64,000 nt of DNA from Hormiphora californensis (GCA_020137815.1 CM035356.1:4813789-4877788); one strand, 5' to 3'; positions 10,501 to 23,420 are shown, numbered from the stretch's first letter. Numbers and translations are program-made. Notes: generated from the sequence alone by a model not told the origin.

Positions 10501-12235
10501 GGTGTGTGTTGTATACAAAGCATCACACTTATGATTATGCCTTTCCCTGCTCTGCAACTGAGCAAGTTCTCTCTTTCTTCTCCCCTGCACCCTTTATATC
10601 TAGCTCAGCTGAGTTGTAACTTATCTCTCCCAACATTCGTCTCGGTCTAACAAGCTACTATCTATGACATATAGTAACAAGTAAAACAAGGAAGTTTTCA
10701 ACTGTAACTCCGGGACAAGGACCATCAACAATATGACATAGTAACATAGATTCTATATTAAATTCAGAAATCGTGTTCAAAATATATAGCGCGGCTAGTG
10801 TTGGGGTGGCTGCGTCACCAACACATATTAACAACACAAATTAACCGTTATATGTGACGTATTAGTAGATGGCTATGATAGTTATTATTATGACAGCTCC
10901 TATAATAGGATCATAGCGAGGGAGAGACCTCTAATGTAGAAAGATCGGAACAGTTATAATGCTTGTATTATGCATATAATAGTGGAATAAAATTACCATA
11001 TAGTAGTGTCAGCTGGGATTCTAGAACAAGTCTGCCTGAATTAATCTCTCTCTCTCACAAACAAAGAAATAAAATATGTGTTACTGTTAGCTTTCCATCA
11101 TTCGACTAGAGGTAGGTGGTCTGCTATAGCTTCTGAGGGTTCAGGAAAAATGAATGAAAATCGCTCTAAATGGTAGTGCAAAGTATATGATCGGTACACG
11201 CTCAAATCATCTGAAGTTGCAATTATGAAATAGCACAACCCGCTCGACTAGACGTGATCTAGAGAGATCTATAACAGAGATCTCTGCAGAGCTGGTAGTA
11301 GATACAGATACAGATTACAGCTTGCTCTCTGCAGAGCCCTTACAATTATGAAATAAAATGCAGTGTGAGACTGTGAGCTATTGAGCTACACAAAGATTGT
11401 GCATCACTGCATCATCGCATCCTAAGATAGTGAGATACGCAGTGAGATACTGAGATATGGTGTACCATCATGGCTATAGATACGTCTAGTTTTATAGAAA
11501 AATCGGAAAGTTTGAAATAAAAAACAATTAATGGATGGTAGATTATTTAACCCTTTGAGGGCGACAGAGCATATATTCCGCCTTCCAGATGAAATTAATG
11601 ACATCTATCATTATAGCCGTATGACCATAATGATCACGTACTAGATTTCTCACGCACACAAACACACAATGATTATGCAAAGCGTTTAGTGATATACAAT
11701 TTTCTAGGATGTGTATGGATAATTAGGCTCCAATTAGGCTGGACACGTGCCCTACACAAACGACAAACGACAAACGACATGCAAAATAAAACACAATGTC
11801 TAAAGATGATAGTAATGGAGAGTGAAATCAAGGCTATTTACCCCTGAGACCTACAGGTTTCAATTGACCGCGGAAATTTTAGGACATAGCCGAGAAGAGC
11901 TGGACTGAAGCGTCAGGTCTCAGGGCAGATAGCCGTGACCTGAACCTGAGGTTCAATTCAAGAATGACTGTTTTCCCCAAACTTTATGCTCATCCATGCA
12001 CTCAATAATCCCGGCCTGTGCTAACTACCAGTATACACACACACACTACCTGGATCATCAGTTGTATCGTTACCACCCGTCCACTTGGACAACTTGTCCG
12101 AGAAACGAGCTGGGAAGAGGGAGACATAAAGACAGAGAGACAGAGAAACGAGCTGAGAAGTTATAATGACGTAGAGGAACACAAAATTTACTATCTAGGT
12201 ATAACTCTGATAACAATGACCTCTTTTTACAGCTC
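9706..12235. other. Gene-free stretch
   Basis: No convincing exon on either strand. Contains a (GA)n tract at 10438-10496, a short cacaca/CT tract near 11045, and a solitary TTAA-flanked transposon end at 11547. Otherwise AT-rich unique sequence. Confidence 0.6.
11547..11592 (+). mobile_element. Orphan end of the TTAA/CCCTTTGA fold-back family
   Basis: TTAA followed by CCCTTTGAGGGCGACAGAGC and atatat, matching the left end of the full element at 58150 (CCCTTTGACGGCGACAGAGC). No partner end is found nearby, so this is a truncated copy. Confidence 0.6.
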
Positions 12236-12347
12236 GAGATATTATCGAGAAGTGAAATTATGAACTTTAAGTATATTGACGTCAATGTAGATCTAGATTG
12301 ACGTCAATATACTTAAAGTTCATAATTTCACTTCTCAATAATATCTC
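12236..12347. repeat. Near-perfect palindrome, 51-bp arms
   Basis: 12236-12286 and 12297-12347 are reverse complements with one mismatch (c/t), separated by a 10-bp loop. The inner arm end contains tgacgtca. Could extrude a hairpin or be a short MITE. It is followed by ctct-rich DNA. Confidence 0.92.
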
Positions 12348-12788
12348 TATCTGTCTCTCTCTGTCTCCCTCTCTCTCTGTCTCTCTGTCTCCCTCTCTCT
12401 CGTTTACTGGAATAATTCACACAGTCATCTCTGTTCTCTATTTGTCAATCTCTCTGAATATGAAGGCTATCTATTTTCTATCTCTTCTCGTTAAAAAAGA
12501 AAATTCGGAGCAAATACAAAACAACAAACATGAAAAAAATGTGTGTACCCGGTATTGGGCAGCAGCCTATACTACCTATATACTACCTACGTCCTACAGC
12601 CACCAACGAACGACCGAACGAATGACCGAACGAACAACAACTTACTGCTCCAATTTCCAGAGCTCCCCTCAACTGCGGGTTTATCAGATATCGCCTTGGT
12701 CCTGGACATGAAACCACCAAACAGCGGTTCATCTTTCGGTCCATGGTCAAACACCGTGCTTTTCTTCATCAACCAGGCCAGGGGATTT

Positions 12789-14402
12789 TCACCCTAACGT
12801 CAGCACTCTCTTCACCTCATTGATGTTTGACCAGATGAGCGCCTGATTTTCCTCGCTCAAACTATCAATAATCCCAAGCTCGGGAGAAGCAGACCGCGGT
12901 GGTAGACCACCTGTCACCGCTGGATCCGGTGTCGTATCTTCTTCTCCCTCCTCAAAAAACTTATCCAGATACACCTGAAACTCGGCATCCTCCGGTGATG
13001 ATTCCTCGATACTCGATGGAGTCTCTGCTGTGATTGCTCCTTTTTAGCCGGAACTTTTGACACGGTAAAGCCCTCTGAACTTGCCACGGACTCCTCGATA
13101 CTGTCCTGATTGTGGAACTCCACCACCCTAACATACGGCTCCAACTCAGTTATCATTTTGGGTTCCATCCCCGAGACACACACGTCACTTGCGAAGCTTG
13201 TCCCACTGGTGTCTGATCCGGATCTGCGGTGGGTTTTACAGACGGTTAGGTAGCAGGATCCCCCGGAGCACTGGGGGGTAGAGGACCGGGCTTCATAGTT
13301 GTGAGGCTGATCCGTCGAGGAGACACTTTCTGTGCTGTCTCGATTGTTAATTACCACGGCACGAGACCGGAGTAGCTCGTACATTTTGTCGTTTGTTAGG
13401 CCATCATTTCCCAATGGCAGTTGGCTTGGCATGGTTTTTGTTTCGCATAGGATGAAGGACCCCGTCCGAGATCCCATGGAGAGATCCGTTATGGACATGG
13501 GGGTAACAATTGTGAGCTCTGAGTGAGGCCGAAACCCCTCCGAAGATGGTCTCGAGTTAATCTTATCCAACGACATCCCAAACTTTTCCTTGTAACTTCG
13601 GAATTGGTTGCGAGAAAAAGCACGACCCAGGGTATCAGAAGGTCCGTATAACTGGGGCACCGACTTGGTGGTTTTCAGTTTTGGTTCTTCCACTTTCGGG
13701 TAAAATTTGAGAGCCGTTTTGGGATCCAAATCTCGGACATTTACCTTTCTTCCCCGGCCGCTATTCCGACTCCCATCGGATTTCTGAGTCGAACTCGAAC
13801 TCGGATTTTTCTGTCTCTGCTGTATTTTCTCCTGCGATTCAGGTAGTATATGGTGCGATGTCTGTTGATTGATTGTCTGTTGATTGATTTGACTCCGCTG
13901 CATCTGGTGAGAGACTGTCTTCTGATGAAGTGAGGTTGAATGAAAAGGAGAGCCTTCCTCCAGAATAGGGGAGTTGTGGAACTGAAGTTGCTCCTGATAT
14001 GACCTCTCTTGCTTCCTCTCCTGCACCACTTTCTTTCTTGCTACTGCCGCAAAAGATGCCATTGGACTGAGTTGATTGGAGCCTGAACTAGGTGATTCTA
14101 CATCGAGAACAAGTCCCTGCCGCTTAGTTGCTGCTGCCGGGCCCCATCCACTACCAGTGGAGCCCCAAGGACTTGCACCTCATTCCTCCCCTCCTACGAA
14201 GAAACAAATCCGAGTCTGGGTCATCGTCATCTGAAATGTAATTGAACTCATCAAAGTCTCCCTCATCATCGTCATCATCATCATCGTCATCGGTCCTGTT
14301 TTTAGAGTCGTATCTGCGCCATTTCTTCAAAATGTCTTTGCTTGCTTTTCGTTCTAGTATCTTTTGGAAGGCCTGTGCCATATAACACGACTGATACGGC
14401 AA
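12789..14402 (-). CDS. Acidic/Gln-rich protein of unknown function, frame broken by one base
   Basis: Exon 14402-14179 encodes SCYMAQAFQKILERK, KDILKKWRRYDSKN and an Asp run of nine. It may itself follow an acceptor (gtatcag near 14394). Donor ATGAG|gtgcaa (phase 2) joins acceptor aactcag to exon 14066-12789. The second exon runs from SPMASFAAVARKK through Gln- and Ser-rich segments to about VSKVPAKK, then continues in the next frame as ITAETPSSIEESSPEDAEF to EVKRVLTLG and a stop. The switch lies at a T5 run (13041-13045); six bases instead of five would restore one frame. The sequences on both sides share the motif SIEES, so one protein of about 500 residues is likely. No domain recognised; it looks largely disordered. 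Either a real frameshift or an assembly homopolymer error. Confidence 0.65.
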
Positions 14403-14599
14403 AAAAGGGGTTAAATTAGTATAACCCGACTATCAGGGTTGGTTGGTTAGAGCGGCTGGTGCTATATTACAGTATTGTTTCGGGCCGCGGGTTGACACTA
14501 TCAGTGTGAAGCGGCAAAAAGGGCCGGTTATGTTAGTAAAAAGGGTAAGGAAAAGACAAAAGCTACAACCTAATTTTAAAGAAGATGAAGCATCATCGT

Positions 14600-15465
14600 A
14601 TTTTGACAAGAGAGAGAGAGAGAGAGAACGGATAAGAGGAGAGATGAGAGAGGAGAGAGCTTGAGACGAGAGAGGAGATAGAGGGAGGAAGAGGAGAGAA
14701 GAGAGAGAGAGAGAGAGACCGATGAGAGAGAGACTGAGAGATAGAGGAAAGAGAGAGAGAGGAGGGAGAGAGAGGAGAGAGAGAGAGAGAAGAGGAGCGA
14801 TTGAGAAAAACTGAAATGCTGCCGGATATTGCAGTAATCAACGAAAAGAGAGAGAAGGATGCGCATTTGTGTGTGCGCCACTGATTGAGCCATTCATTTA
14901 CAGGCCGCATTACACTGTAGCACTCCTCCCCCTCTCTCTCTCGCTCTCTCTCTCTTCTCTCTCTCTCTTGTTTTTCATGGCAGGTGACTGTATCACTGAC
15001 ATGGCGGACCATGGATCATTCGGTGTGATAAAAAATGCACAAAAAACGGGTCAGATAGAGCCAAGACACCATGCGATGAATCGTCATCGAGAGAATGCTC
15101 AACAACTGCAGCAGCAGAGTGCAGGCAAACAACACATAAAAACCGATCTTCCACCATAAAAACTAAAGACGAGCTCCTGATGATCACTAGTATAAACTGT
15201 TTAGTGTGGGACAGAGAGTGAGAGAGGGGAAAAAAGGAGAAGGGAAAAGGGAGTGAGAACTGGGAGAGATAGAGAGAGAGAGAGAAATCGAGCGAGATAT
15301 CTATCTCTTTCGCATCTATCGAGCGGCTATAGCGAGCTCTCTCTCTGCTCTCTCTCTCTCTCTGCTCTCTGCTCCATATCAGTTATCCATCTCTCTCTCT
15401 CTCCCTATCTCTCAGTCTCTCTCTCCCTATCTCTCTCTCTCTCTATCTCTCTCCCTATCTTTCTA
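14600..15465. repeat. GA-rich and CT-rich low-complexity cluster
   Basis: 14607-14805 is GA-type repeat, 14930-14970 and 15298-15460 are CT-type. A Gln/His-rich plus-strand frame at 14979-15159 (MADHGSFGVIKNAQ) sits between them, but has no further support. 15480-16100 shows nothing recognisable. Confidence 0.85.
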
Positions 15466-16103
15466 ACTAACTGAAACAATTCGAGAGTGAGCAATTTCAT
15501 TACGATATACAGATATCGAACGTCTGAGTAGTAGTTGTTGCTGTTTTGTATATCTATAGATCTTAGATCTCAGCTTCATTATATCTTCAGATCACTTGAA
15601 TAGTCTAGTTGTAGGGAATTGTATGATAGACACTGTGATACAGTACCTGGCGATCACCCAAGTTCACCCATATCTTTTCTATTTCAGCAGTAGCTGGGGA
15701 AATGTCCAGGAGGGGGGGGGCAAAACTAAACTCGCTCCATAGTAATAGAAGTTGGTATTTGAACAATGGCAATTGGATATGTTTATATCAAGTGCAATAT
15801 TGTGTGCATGGGGCTGTATTTGGGAGGTATATGTGATCATACAATGTACCTAACACAATGTAACAATGTGATTGGAATATGGGCATCATCACCTCATGTA
15901 GACCCCCTTTCGTCAGCATGGAAACAACGGTATTGGGCTGTTGTAGCCTTTATACCGATTACCGTGTGGGCTTTTGAAATAGAGAACTGTGTACTTACAT
16001 TTGGAGATCTCATTTCGTAGACTGCAAAACTGCTCAACCATGATCCGCAGTTTCTTCACAGCTAATTATACTACCCTTATTAAATCAATCAGCTGGTTAA
16101 TTG

Positions 16104-16262
16104 GTTAGAGATTCAAAACAATGGAATTTAGTTGGTGCAGTTAGAGATTCAAAACAATGGAATTTAGTTGGTGGTTAGAGATTGAAAACAATGGAATTTA
16201 GTTGGTGGTTAGAGATTCAAAACAATGGAATTCAGTTGGTGGTTAGAGATTCAAAACAAGGA
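16104..16262. repeat. Tandem repeat, about 34-bp unit, 4-5 copies
   Basis: Units of ggttagagattcaaaacaat followed by ggaatttagttggt, with small changes between copies. Confidence 0.9.
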
Positions 16263-16610
16263 TCAAATGAACCTGATATCAGGAAGGCTGATATTTCAAA
16301 ATGCAACAACAATCCCCTTCCCTCTATACCAATTATACTGTATCAGAAAATATTGCAACAATTTAGAGTATCTCTACTCAAAGCCCGGTATTGCAACAAT
16401 TTAGAGCTCCAGAGTGGTTTGAGTGACGCAGGCACCAAACGGGAGCCATGTTCACCATGCTATAGCACAACATAACAAACGGGAGCCAACCAGCACAATA
16501 ACAGTCGGATCGCCGATACGTGATATAGCACAATATCCGATGTACAGGAGGGATCTCCACTGAACTAGTGCTGAACAGAAAACAAATGTAATCGATGGGT
16601 ATTAGGGGAC

Positions 16611-17188
16611 GGTGGGCGGACTCTAGTGCTAACGGACTCTTTATCTAAACTCAAGGCAGACTCTATATCTAAAACCGGACTCTTTATCTACAGTTAGACT
16701 TTGAAAAAAGTTTAGATAAAGAGTCCGCCCAGTTTAGACTTTTTAGATATAGAGTCCGCCCTGTGTAGACTTTTTAGACATAGAGTCCCCTGGTACATTT
16801 TGGCGCCAAATCCCCCAACCCGGACTCTATGTCTAAATTCCTAAACCAACCCAAAACCTAACCCTAACCATAACCCTAACCCTAACCTCGAACCCAAATA
16901 ATGGCCCTAACACTTCTCAATTAGTATAGAGGTACAGCAAACTCTCGTTTCCGGCCTAACGGCCGAAATCTCGAGTTCGCTGAGAATGGCGGACTCTATG
17001 TCTAATTTAGATTTATGTAGATAGAGTCCGCTCTTTGTAGACTTTTTAGATAAAGAGTCCACCCTGTTTAGACTTTTTAGAGATAGAGTCCTCCTAGAGT
17101 TTAGACTTATTTGGACTCTTGATCTAAATCTAAATTTAGATATAGAGTCCACTGTAGACTTAGAGTGTAGCACTAGAGTCCGCCCACC
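16611..17188. mobile_element. Non-autonomous Mutator-like element with 9-bp target duplication
   Basis: The ends are inverted copies of GGTGGGCGGACTCTAGTGCT (left from 16611, right ending 17188) and are flanked by the same 9 bp, TTAGGGGAC, at 16602-16610 and 17189-17197. A 9-bp duplication is typical of Mutator-like transposons. The interior is made of repeated modules of about 30 bp (ttttagatatagagtccgcc and its inverse) in both orientations, plus a short telomere-like (CCCTAA)n run at about 16857-16887. No transposase gene, so it depends on one encoded elsewhere. Confidence 0.8.
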
Positions 17189-17220
17189 TTAGGGGACGTA
17201 GGCTGCAACGTTTATTATAT

Positions 17221-17496
17221 GATTAGATGACTGGTTAAAATGGTCTATTACTTTTTAGTGCACGAGGCCGAAGGCCGAGTGCTCTAAATACAACAATAAT
17301 GAACCGAGACCGACAGGTCGAGGTAGATCCTTTTACTTAGCTGCCGAGCCTGCGAGGCACGCTAAGTGTAACTACTGAGCGAGCCTGCGAGCTCTGTAGT
17401 TGTACTTTTGGGCCGAGCCTGCGAGGCCTAAAAGTGAAAGAATCTTTAACATTATTGTTGTGTAATAGAGCATGTAAAAGCAGTCATCTAATTTTA
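17221..17496. mobile_element. MITE-like element with internal GCCGAG..CTCGGC type palindromes
   Basis: Inverted ends attagatgactg (about 17221) and cagtcatctaat (about 17484). The interior carries several short palindromic words such as gaggccgaaggccg and gccgagcctgcgaggc repeated three times, and an inverted pair aacaataat/attattgtt. No coding capacity; a clear target duplication was not found. Confidence 0.5.
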
Positions 17497-17540
17497 TTAG
17501 ATGATTTTGGAAACAAACTGAGTGAAAGAGATAAAGATTG

Positions 17541-17565
17541 AGTGAGAGAGAGAAGAGAAAGAGAA

Positions 17566-17640
<75 letters not shown>

Positions 17641-17818
17641 TGTGCAGTAGTCACTACTGCACAGTGCACACGCCCTAACCCTTATCTTTTCTTCCCCTCT
17701 GCAACTATAGGTCACGTGATCGTCACGTGATGGCACCACACCAATGAGCGTCCTGCATCTGCTTTCCCTCTCTGCCTTCGATTCTCTCTTTTCCTATCTC
17801 TCTCTCACACACACACAC

Positions 17819-17898
<80 letters not shown>
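17541..17898. repeat. (GA)n then (CT)n microsatellites
   Basis: Almost pure GA at 17545-17637 and almost pure CT at 17826-17898, separated by about 190 bp containing gtgcagtagtcactactgcac, a small hairpin. Open frames through these are artefacts. Confidence 0.95.
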
Positions 17899-17899
<1 letters not shown>

Positions 17900-17901
<2 letters not shown>

Positions 17902-19979
17902 TAATCTTTATCCCGTTCACTCAGTTTGTAATGTTTGTAATGTTCACACTGTGTTCGTGTGACTAGAAAGTGTTTAATTTTTCACATACCACTGCAGCGG
18001 TATTTTACTTTATAATTACTAGTGTTTTTGCAGTGGTCTAAAATTTCACAGTACACTTTAACCACCGGAAACGGTGTACTGTGAAAACTTAGATAACCGG
18101 TTAAAATTGTCTAATATTGTTAATATCATCATTAGAGATAGGCGTTGTCTCATATTGGATGAAACTTAAAGACGACTCTAAAGTAAATTGGAGCGGGGGA
18201 TTGACCCCCCCCCCCCCCTAGCATACATATAATACGCTATATAATGAGCTTTGCCTGGGTGCAATTTCATCAGGAGACGCCATGTGCAGCAAAGAGAGGG
18301 GGAGTTTAAAGCTATAGCTGAATGGAAATTATTATGAAAAAGATAGGAGCTGGTATAATGGGCTAGGAGCTGGTATAATGCAATATATGCGAATATGTGG
18401 GAATATTACATGATGAAGGGGGTCTGCTGCAGCTTCGATCTAGTACAATTATAAGTATGCTAAGCTCTGGTCCTCTCGGGAGCTTTGGGGGCTTTCTAAA
18501 GGAAGCAACGATCGAGGCGTGCTTCTGAAAGAAAAGGGGAAGAGAGTGAGGGAGAATGGGGAGAGAAAGTTTCACGTTCTCTCCCCATTCTCACTCACTG
18601 AAAGAAAAGGAGAAATAGATTGAGAAAGACATAAAGATTGAGCCTTGGATAGAGATGTTTGGGGGAGAGGGGCGTAGAGCACACAGAGAGAAAAAAGAGG
18701 GAGAACTCTAGTGAGCAGGGTATTCAATCACACTACTATGCTAGGGTAACACGTGATAAAAAGAGGGAGAGAGAGGATCAGAGAGGAGAGAAAGGAGTGA
18801 GAGAGAGAGGAGTGAGAGAGAGGAGTGAGAGAGAGAGAGAGCGATAGAGAGAGAGAGAGAGATACAGGAAGACAGTAAAGCGAGTAGAATGATCAGAAAA
18901 TAGCGAGAAAAGAGAGAAGGGTATGTTGAAAAAAGGCGATGATCGAGAATGAACGTTTACAAGTAGTAAGCGGAAAGGAACGGAGTGAGAAAGAGAGGGG
19001 GAGAGAGAGAGAGAGAGGAGAGAGGGAGAAAATAGATAGAGATAGCATAAGAGAGATTAAGAGAGAAAGCTATAGGGGCGGTAGAAAGCTATTGCACTGT
19101 ATGCGGGGGATGTATGCAGCGGGGATCAACACCTGTTTCACAGTGATCTTATACCACTAGGCTCCCTAGTTGCTCAACCTACACACACTTTTATAGTAGC
19201 ATGCACCCTGTTTTTAGGAATATGAGATCTAGAGAGAGAGAACAGTGTTCTAGTAGCAGAGGTCCTGTTCTCAGGTTCTCTCTGCCTCGATCTGATTGCT
19301 CTCAGCTAATGAAAGCCCTAGGGAGCTCAAGAGTCAATTAAGTCAAAACTTCTATAACAATTGACCCCATGAGGTTGTGCCCCGGTTTGAACTGTGAACA
19401 AGATAAAGCGACCTTTTTCGACCCACTCATCCCGATCCCTCACCTCCCCGTCCCCCTCCCGGTTTGATCGAAACAAGCGGTACAATCTACTCAGATAGGT
19501 AGGTAAGATAAGGTGAATGAAGCAAGGTCAATGAAGCAAGGATGCTAATGGATGGGTGGAGCCTGGCCAAGCATACTACATGCAAGGGTGGAGCACTATA
19601 ACACATGTTCTAAAGGGCGGGGCTATGTTTAGAGATATATTCATGAAGAGATAATTAGAATACTACAATTAAATCTGAATTCTAAGACAGTTTCGATAGA
19701 GATTAGAGAATATCATTGTGACATACCCTAACCCAATCGATATATGATAAATCATTCTTTCAGAGCCCCCGCCCTTAAGCCCTTTCAGAGCCCCGGGGCT
19801 CTAAAGATCTCTCTATACTTTCAAAGGCACGTGTGTGTGTGTGTGTGTGTGCTTGTGCCTACTATAATGTCAATGCTACCAAAAAGAGAGACCTAGTTAA
19901 CTAGTCCAGCTCCCATCTCTCCACGCTCTAATACCACAACAAGTGGGGCTACCTGGTACAAAAAGTATTGAACAATAGA
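17900..19979. other. Gene-free stretch with GA-rich patches
   Basis: Small inverted repeats near 17990-18080 (cagtacac/gtgtactg), a poly-C run at 18207-18219, GA-rich DNA at 18540-19075 and a (GT)n run near 19829. No supported exon. Confidence 0.6.
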
Positions 19980-19988
19980 CAAGTCTAT

Positions 19989-22160
19989 GGCAATTTTGCA
20001 TTTGCGGGCATCGCACTATAGACGCAGTACCCACGTACTATAGAAGCATTATAAACGCATTATAAACGCATTATAGACGCATTATAGACACACGCAATAT
20101 AGACGCAATTTCGTAAGCAGCACTATAGACGCAATATAGACGCATTATAACAGCAATATAAACGCATTTTTATAGACGCGACGCAGTATAGCCGCATTAT
20201 AGGCGCACTACCCACCCCAAAATCACCTTATAGACGCACTATAGACGCATTATAGACTGACTATAGCAGCACCATAAACGCTACATAGACCCATATAGAC
20301 GCATGATAGAAGCATTATAGACGCAAATCGCTTTTTATAGACCCCGCTGGCTCAGATAGACGCACGGCGCGCTCAAACAATTTGCACTGGTCTATTGGGC
20401 CGTGCACTGCCGTGAGTTTGTGTCTCGATAGACGCACGCCCTCTGACAGATTTGTGTAAAGATCACCAAGAATCACTGGAAACACGATAAAATGACATGA
20501 CAACACAAGAGGGAGTGTGTGTACAACCTACAACACTCTCTGTCTAGATTTGGCGCCCGCCAGTCTGTTGCAACTGTTGCTCATGACCCACAATTAACTG
20601 TAATCTCTCTCTGCATTCCACCCTTTGAAACTGTTACGACGATTGTTACGAGTGTGTAGGAATGTAGAGAGGCACTCTGTAGCTTCATTTCTAACTGTTT
20701 GACCCGTTTTGTGTGAGCTCTCTCTGTGTCAACCACCTAATTTGTGCTTGTTTTGCTTCTAGGTGCCCGCCAGCGGGGTCTATAGAACACAACTCCCTCC
20801 CTAACGTGCAGATATACCTGTAAACCCCTCGCTGACGCTCGGGATTTACAGGGCTGTAACGCACGGGTCCCTTCGGGACCCGTGCATTACAGCTCAATAG
20901 ACGCACTGCTCTGCAGTGCGTCTATTGAATAGATGCACGCGCGGGAGGGAGTTATGTACTATATAGACGCCGCGTCTATAAAAAACGTGCTTTTTAAAGA
21001 AGCACTTTAGACGTACTCCAGGATACAGTGCGATATTTGAGGCGCAGTTGGACGTTTTATAAACGCATTTTTGTCGCATATAAAAGGAAGCAGTATAGAC
21101 GCATTATAGACGCATTATAGCCGCATGTGTGCGAAATCGATAAAGACGCAATATAGACGCAAAATAAAAAGGAGAGGGAGAGAGAGGGAGGGAGGGAGGG
21201 AGAGGGAAGGAGAGGGAAAGAGAGGGATCAGGGACTGAGGGAGGGGTACAGGGACAGAAACAGACGGATAAAGACCTGAGACAGAAGGACAGAGTAAGAT
21301 GGAAAGAGAGTAAGATGGAAAGATAGTGATATAGGGACGGAGTGAGAGAGAAAAAGAGTGATACAGAAAAAGACAGAGATGGAAACAAACGGACAGAGAC
21401 AGACGGACGGACAAACACGCGCTTACTATCTCCCTCTCTGTCTCACTCTTTCTCCACTCTCCATCTTAATCTCTCTCCATCTTACTCTGTCCGTCTGTCT
21501 CAGATCTGTGTCCATCTGTCTCTGTCTGATCTGTCTCTGTATCCCTCCCTCTTTCCCTCTCCTTCCCTCTCCCTCCCTCCCTCCCTCCCTCCCTCTAGTC
21601 TCTCTCCCTCTCCTTCTTATTAATTGCGTCTATATTGCGTCTTTATCGATTTCGTGCACATGCGTCTATAATGCGTCTATACTGCTTCCTTTTATATGCG
21701 ACAAAAATGCGTTTATAGTTCGCCCAACTGCGCCTCAAATATGGCAGCGTGCGTCTGAGTACGTCTATAGTGCTTCTTAAAAAAGCACGTTTTTTATAGA
21801 CGCGGCGTCTATAAAAAGCGATTTGCGTCTATAATGCTTCTATCATGCGTCTATATGGGTCTATGTAGCGTTTATGGTGCTGCTATAGTCAGTCTATAAT
21901 GCGTCTATAGTGCGTCTATAAGGTGATTTTGGGGTGGGTAGTGCGCCTATAATGCGGCTATACTGCGTCGCGTCTATAAAAATGCGTTTATATTGCTGTT
22001 ATAATGCGTCTATATTGCGTCTATAGTGCTGCTTACGAAATTGCGTCTATATTGCGTGTGTCTATAATGCGTCTATAATGCGTTTATAATGCGTTTATAA
22101 TGCGTCTATAGTACGTGGGTACTGCGTCTATAGTGCGATGCCCGCAAATGCAAAATTGCC
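19989..22160. mobile_element. 2.2-kb fold-back element with 9-bp target duplication (Mutator-like)
   Basis: The two ends are inverted copies beginning GGCAATTTTGCATTTGCGGG. The identical 9 bp CAAGTCTAT flanks the element at 19980-19988 and 22161-22169. The arms consist of many copies of an 11-13 bp word, tatagacgcat and variants, forward at 19989-20340 and 20960-21165 and inverted at 21620-22160. The centre (21165-21615) is a GA-rich run followed by CT-rich DNA, so the palindrome continues almost through the middle. No transposase. The architecture is that of fold-back elements; the 9-bp duplication suggests mobilisation by a Mutator-like transposase. The left arm has been invaded (20341-20960). 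Confidence 0.85.
20341..20960. mobile_element. Insertion nested in the left arm of the fold-back element
   Basis: The right arm reads straight through tttttatagacgcggcg/cgccgcgtctataaaaa, while the left arm is interrupted here by about 620 bp, with tatagac on both sides. Inside are two shorter palindromes: tatagaccccgctggc (20336-20351) paired with gccagcggggtctata (20769-20784), and aactccctccc (about 20789) paired with gggagggagtt (about 20943). No coding capacity. Confidence 0.7.
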
Positions 22161-22169
22161 CAAGTCTAT

Positions 22170-23420
22170 ACGGAGTTACAATAAAAACAATTACTGATCT
22201 GCAGTAGAACCAATTTATGTTTCACGTTTAATTGATTGAATAACTCAAATCGATGGTAACAACACTTGGCGTATTGGCGTAAATGAGAAAGGAGATAATT
22301 TTTAGTGTATATATCTTTTTTTCTGTCAGTTTCACTGTTTTTCAGGCAAATGAACCCACTGAATGCATGCACAGATCACGTACATGATCTTGTATCTGCA
22401 CTTTAATAGGTTCTTATTGGGTAACAACAACACATGGTAGTACGTGGTCAACTGGCTGTGACCCCTTACTCAACAACTAACCAACTGGCTGTTCATGTTT
22501 TTCTCATTAATGTTAAAACCAGGCGGGTCCAGAGCAATGCAATCAACAAGGGCCGGGGACATATTATAGGGTCACGCTCACAAGAACCTGCATCGCTTCA
22601 TACACAGCAGCAGAGTCAAAGGATGAACTGTAGCCGATTGTAACAAGGTAAAAGAGATGAAATGGGGATCACTGAAACGTATAGATGGAACGAGACACAT
22701 GTGTAATTGTAGTGCAGGATCATATAGATCATGACATCACATCACTTGTACACTGCACACGTGCACATGCTGCTGCAGATGGTACGTGACGTAGCGGGGA
22801 TATTATAAGGAGGGGGGCTGGGGGAGAGCACTCCCGTAACTAGTCCGTGATAGTAATTAGAACGGTCCAAGCTGATAATACTTGAATTAATCCGCTCTTG
22901 CGTCTAAGAATAAATGTATTTTCTCACATAATGTGAACATCATGTGGTCATATACTGACTAATACGTCATCTTGACAGCTTTGTAATTACATTTATAATT
23001 ATTTAAACATTTATAATAACATCAGCTATATGGAGGAAATCTAGTTCTTGTACTGTGCATTCCTGTATTGGTGTACTATTCGTGATGAACAAAAACCTAA
23101 GATAACTTGCAGATACATTTCATTGCAATATTGGTTACATCTAAATTCTTAACTAACCAACTAAACTCTTGACTCATATAAGACCGTCCTCAATTCCCAC
23201 CGGGCCGGGGTGTGATGTATAACAGTCAGTGCCTGACAACTAAACTCATGGACTATGTTCATGTTCCTATAATTAAATTAATTGCCAAACTATGGGGTGA
23301 ATTATATTGTCATTGTACCCAATAGGGGTTAATGCCCATGGCAACCGTTCGGCGTTCACGCCCATGGCAACCGCTCTTATCAAATCAAATAAAAAATGGT
23401 ATGTTAATAGTTATTGTTAC
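22170..23420. other. Gene-free stretch
   Basis: AT-rich unique sequence. Only a two-copy direct repeat cgcccatggcaaccg (about 23333-23375) stands out. Confidence 0.5.
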
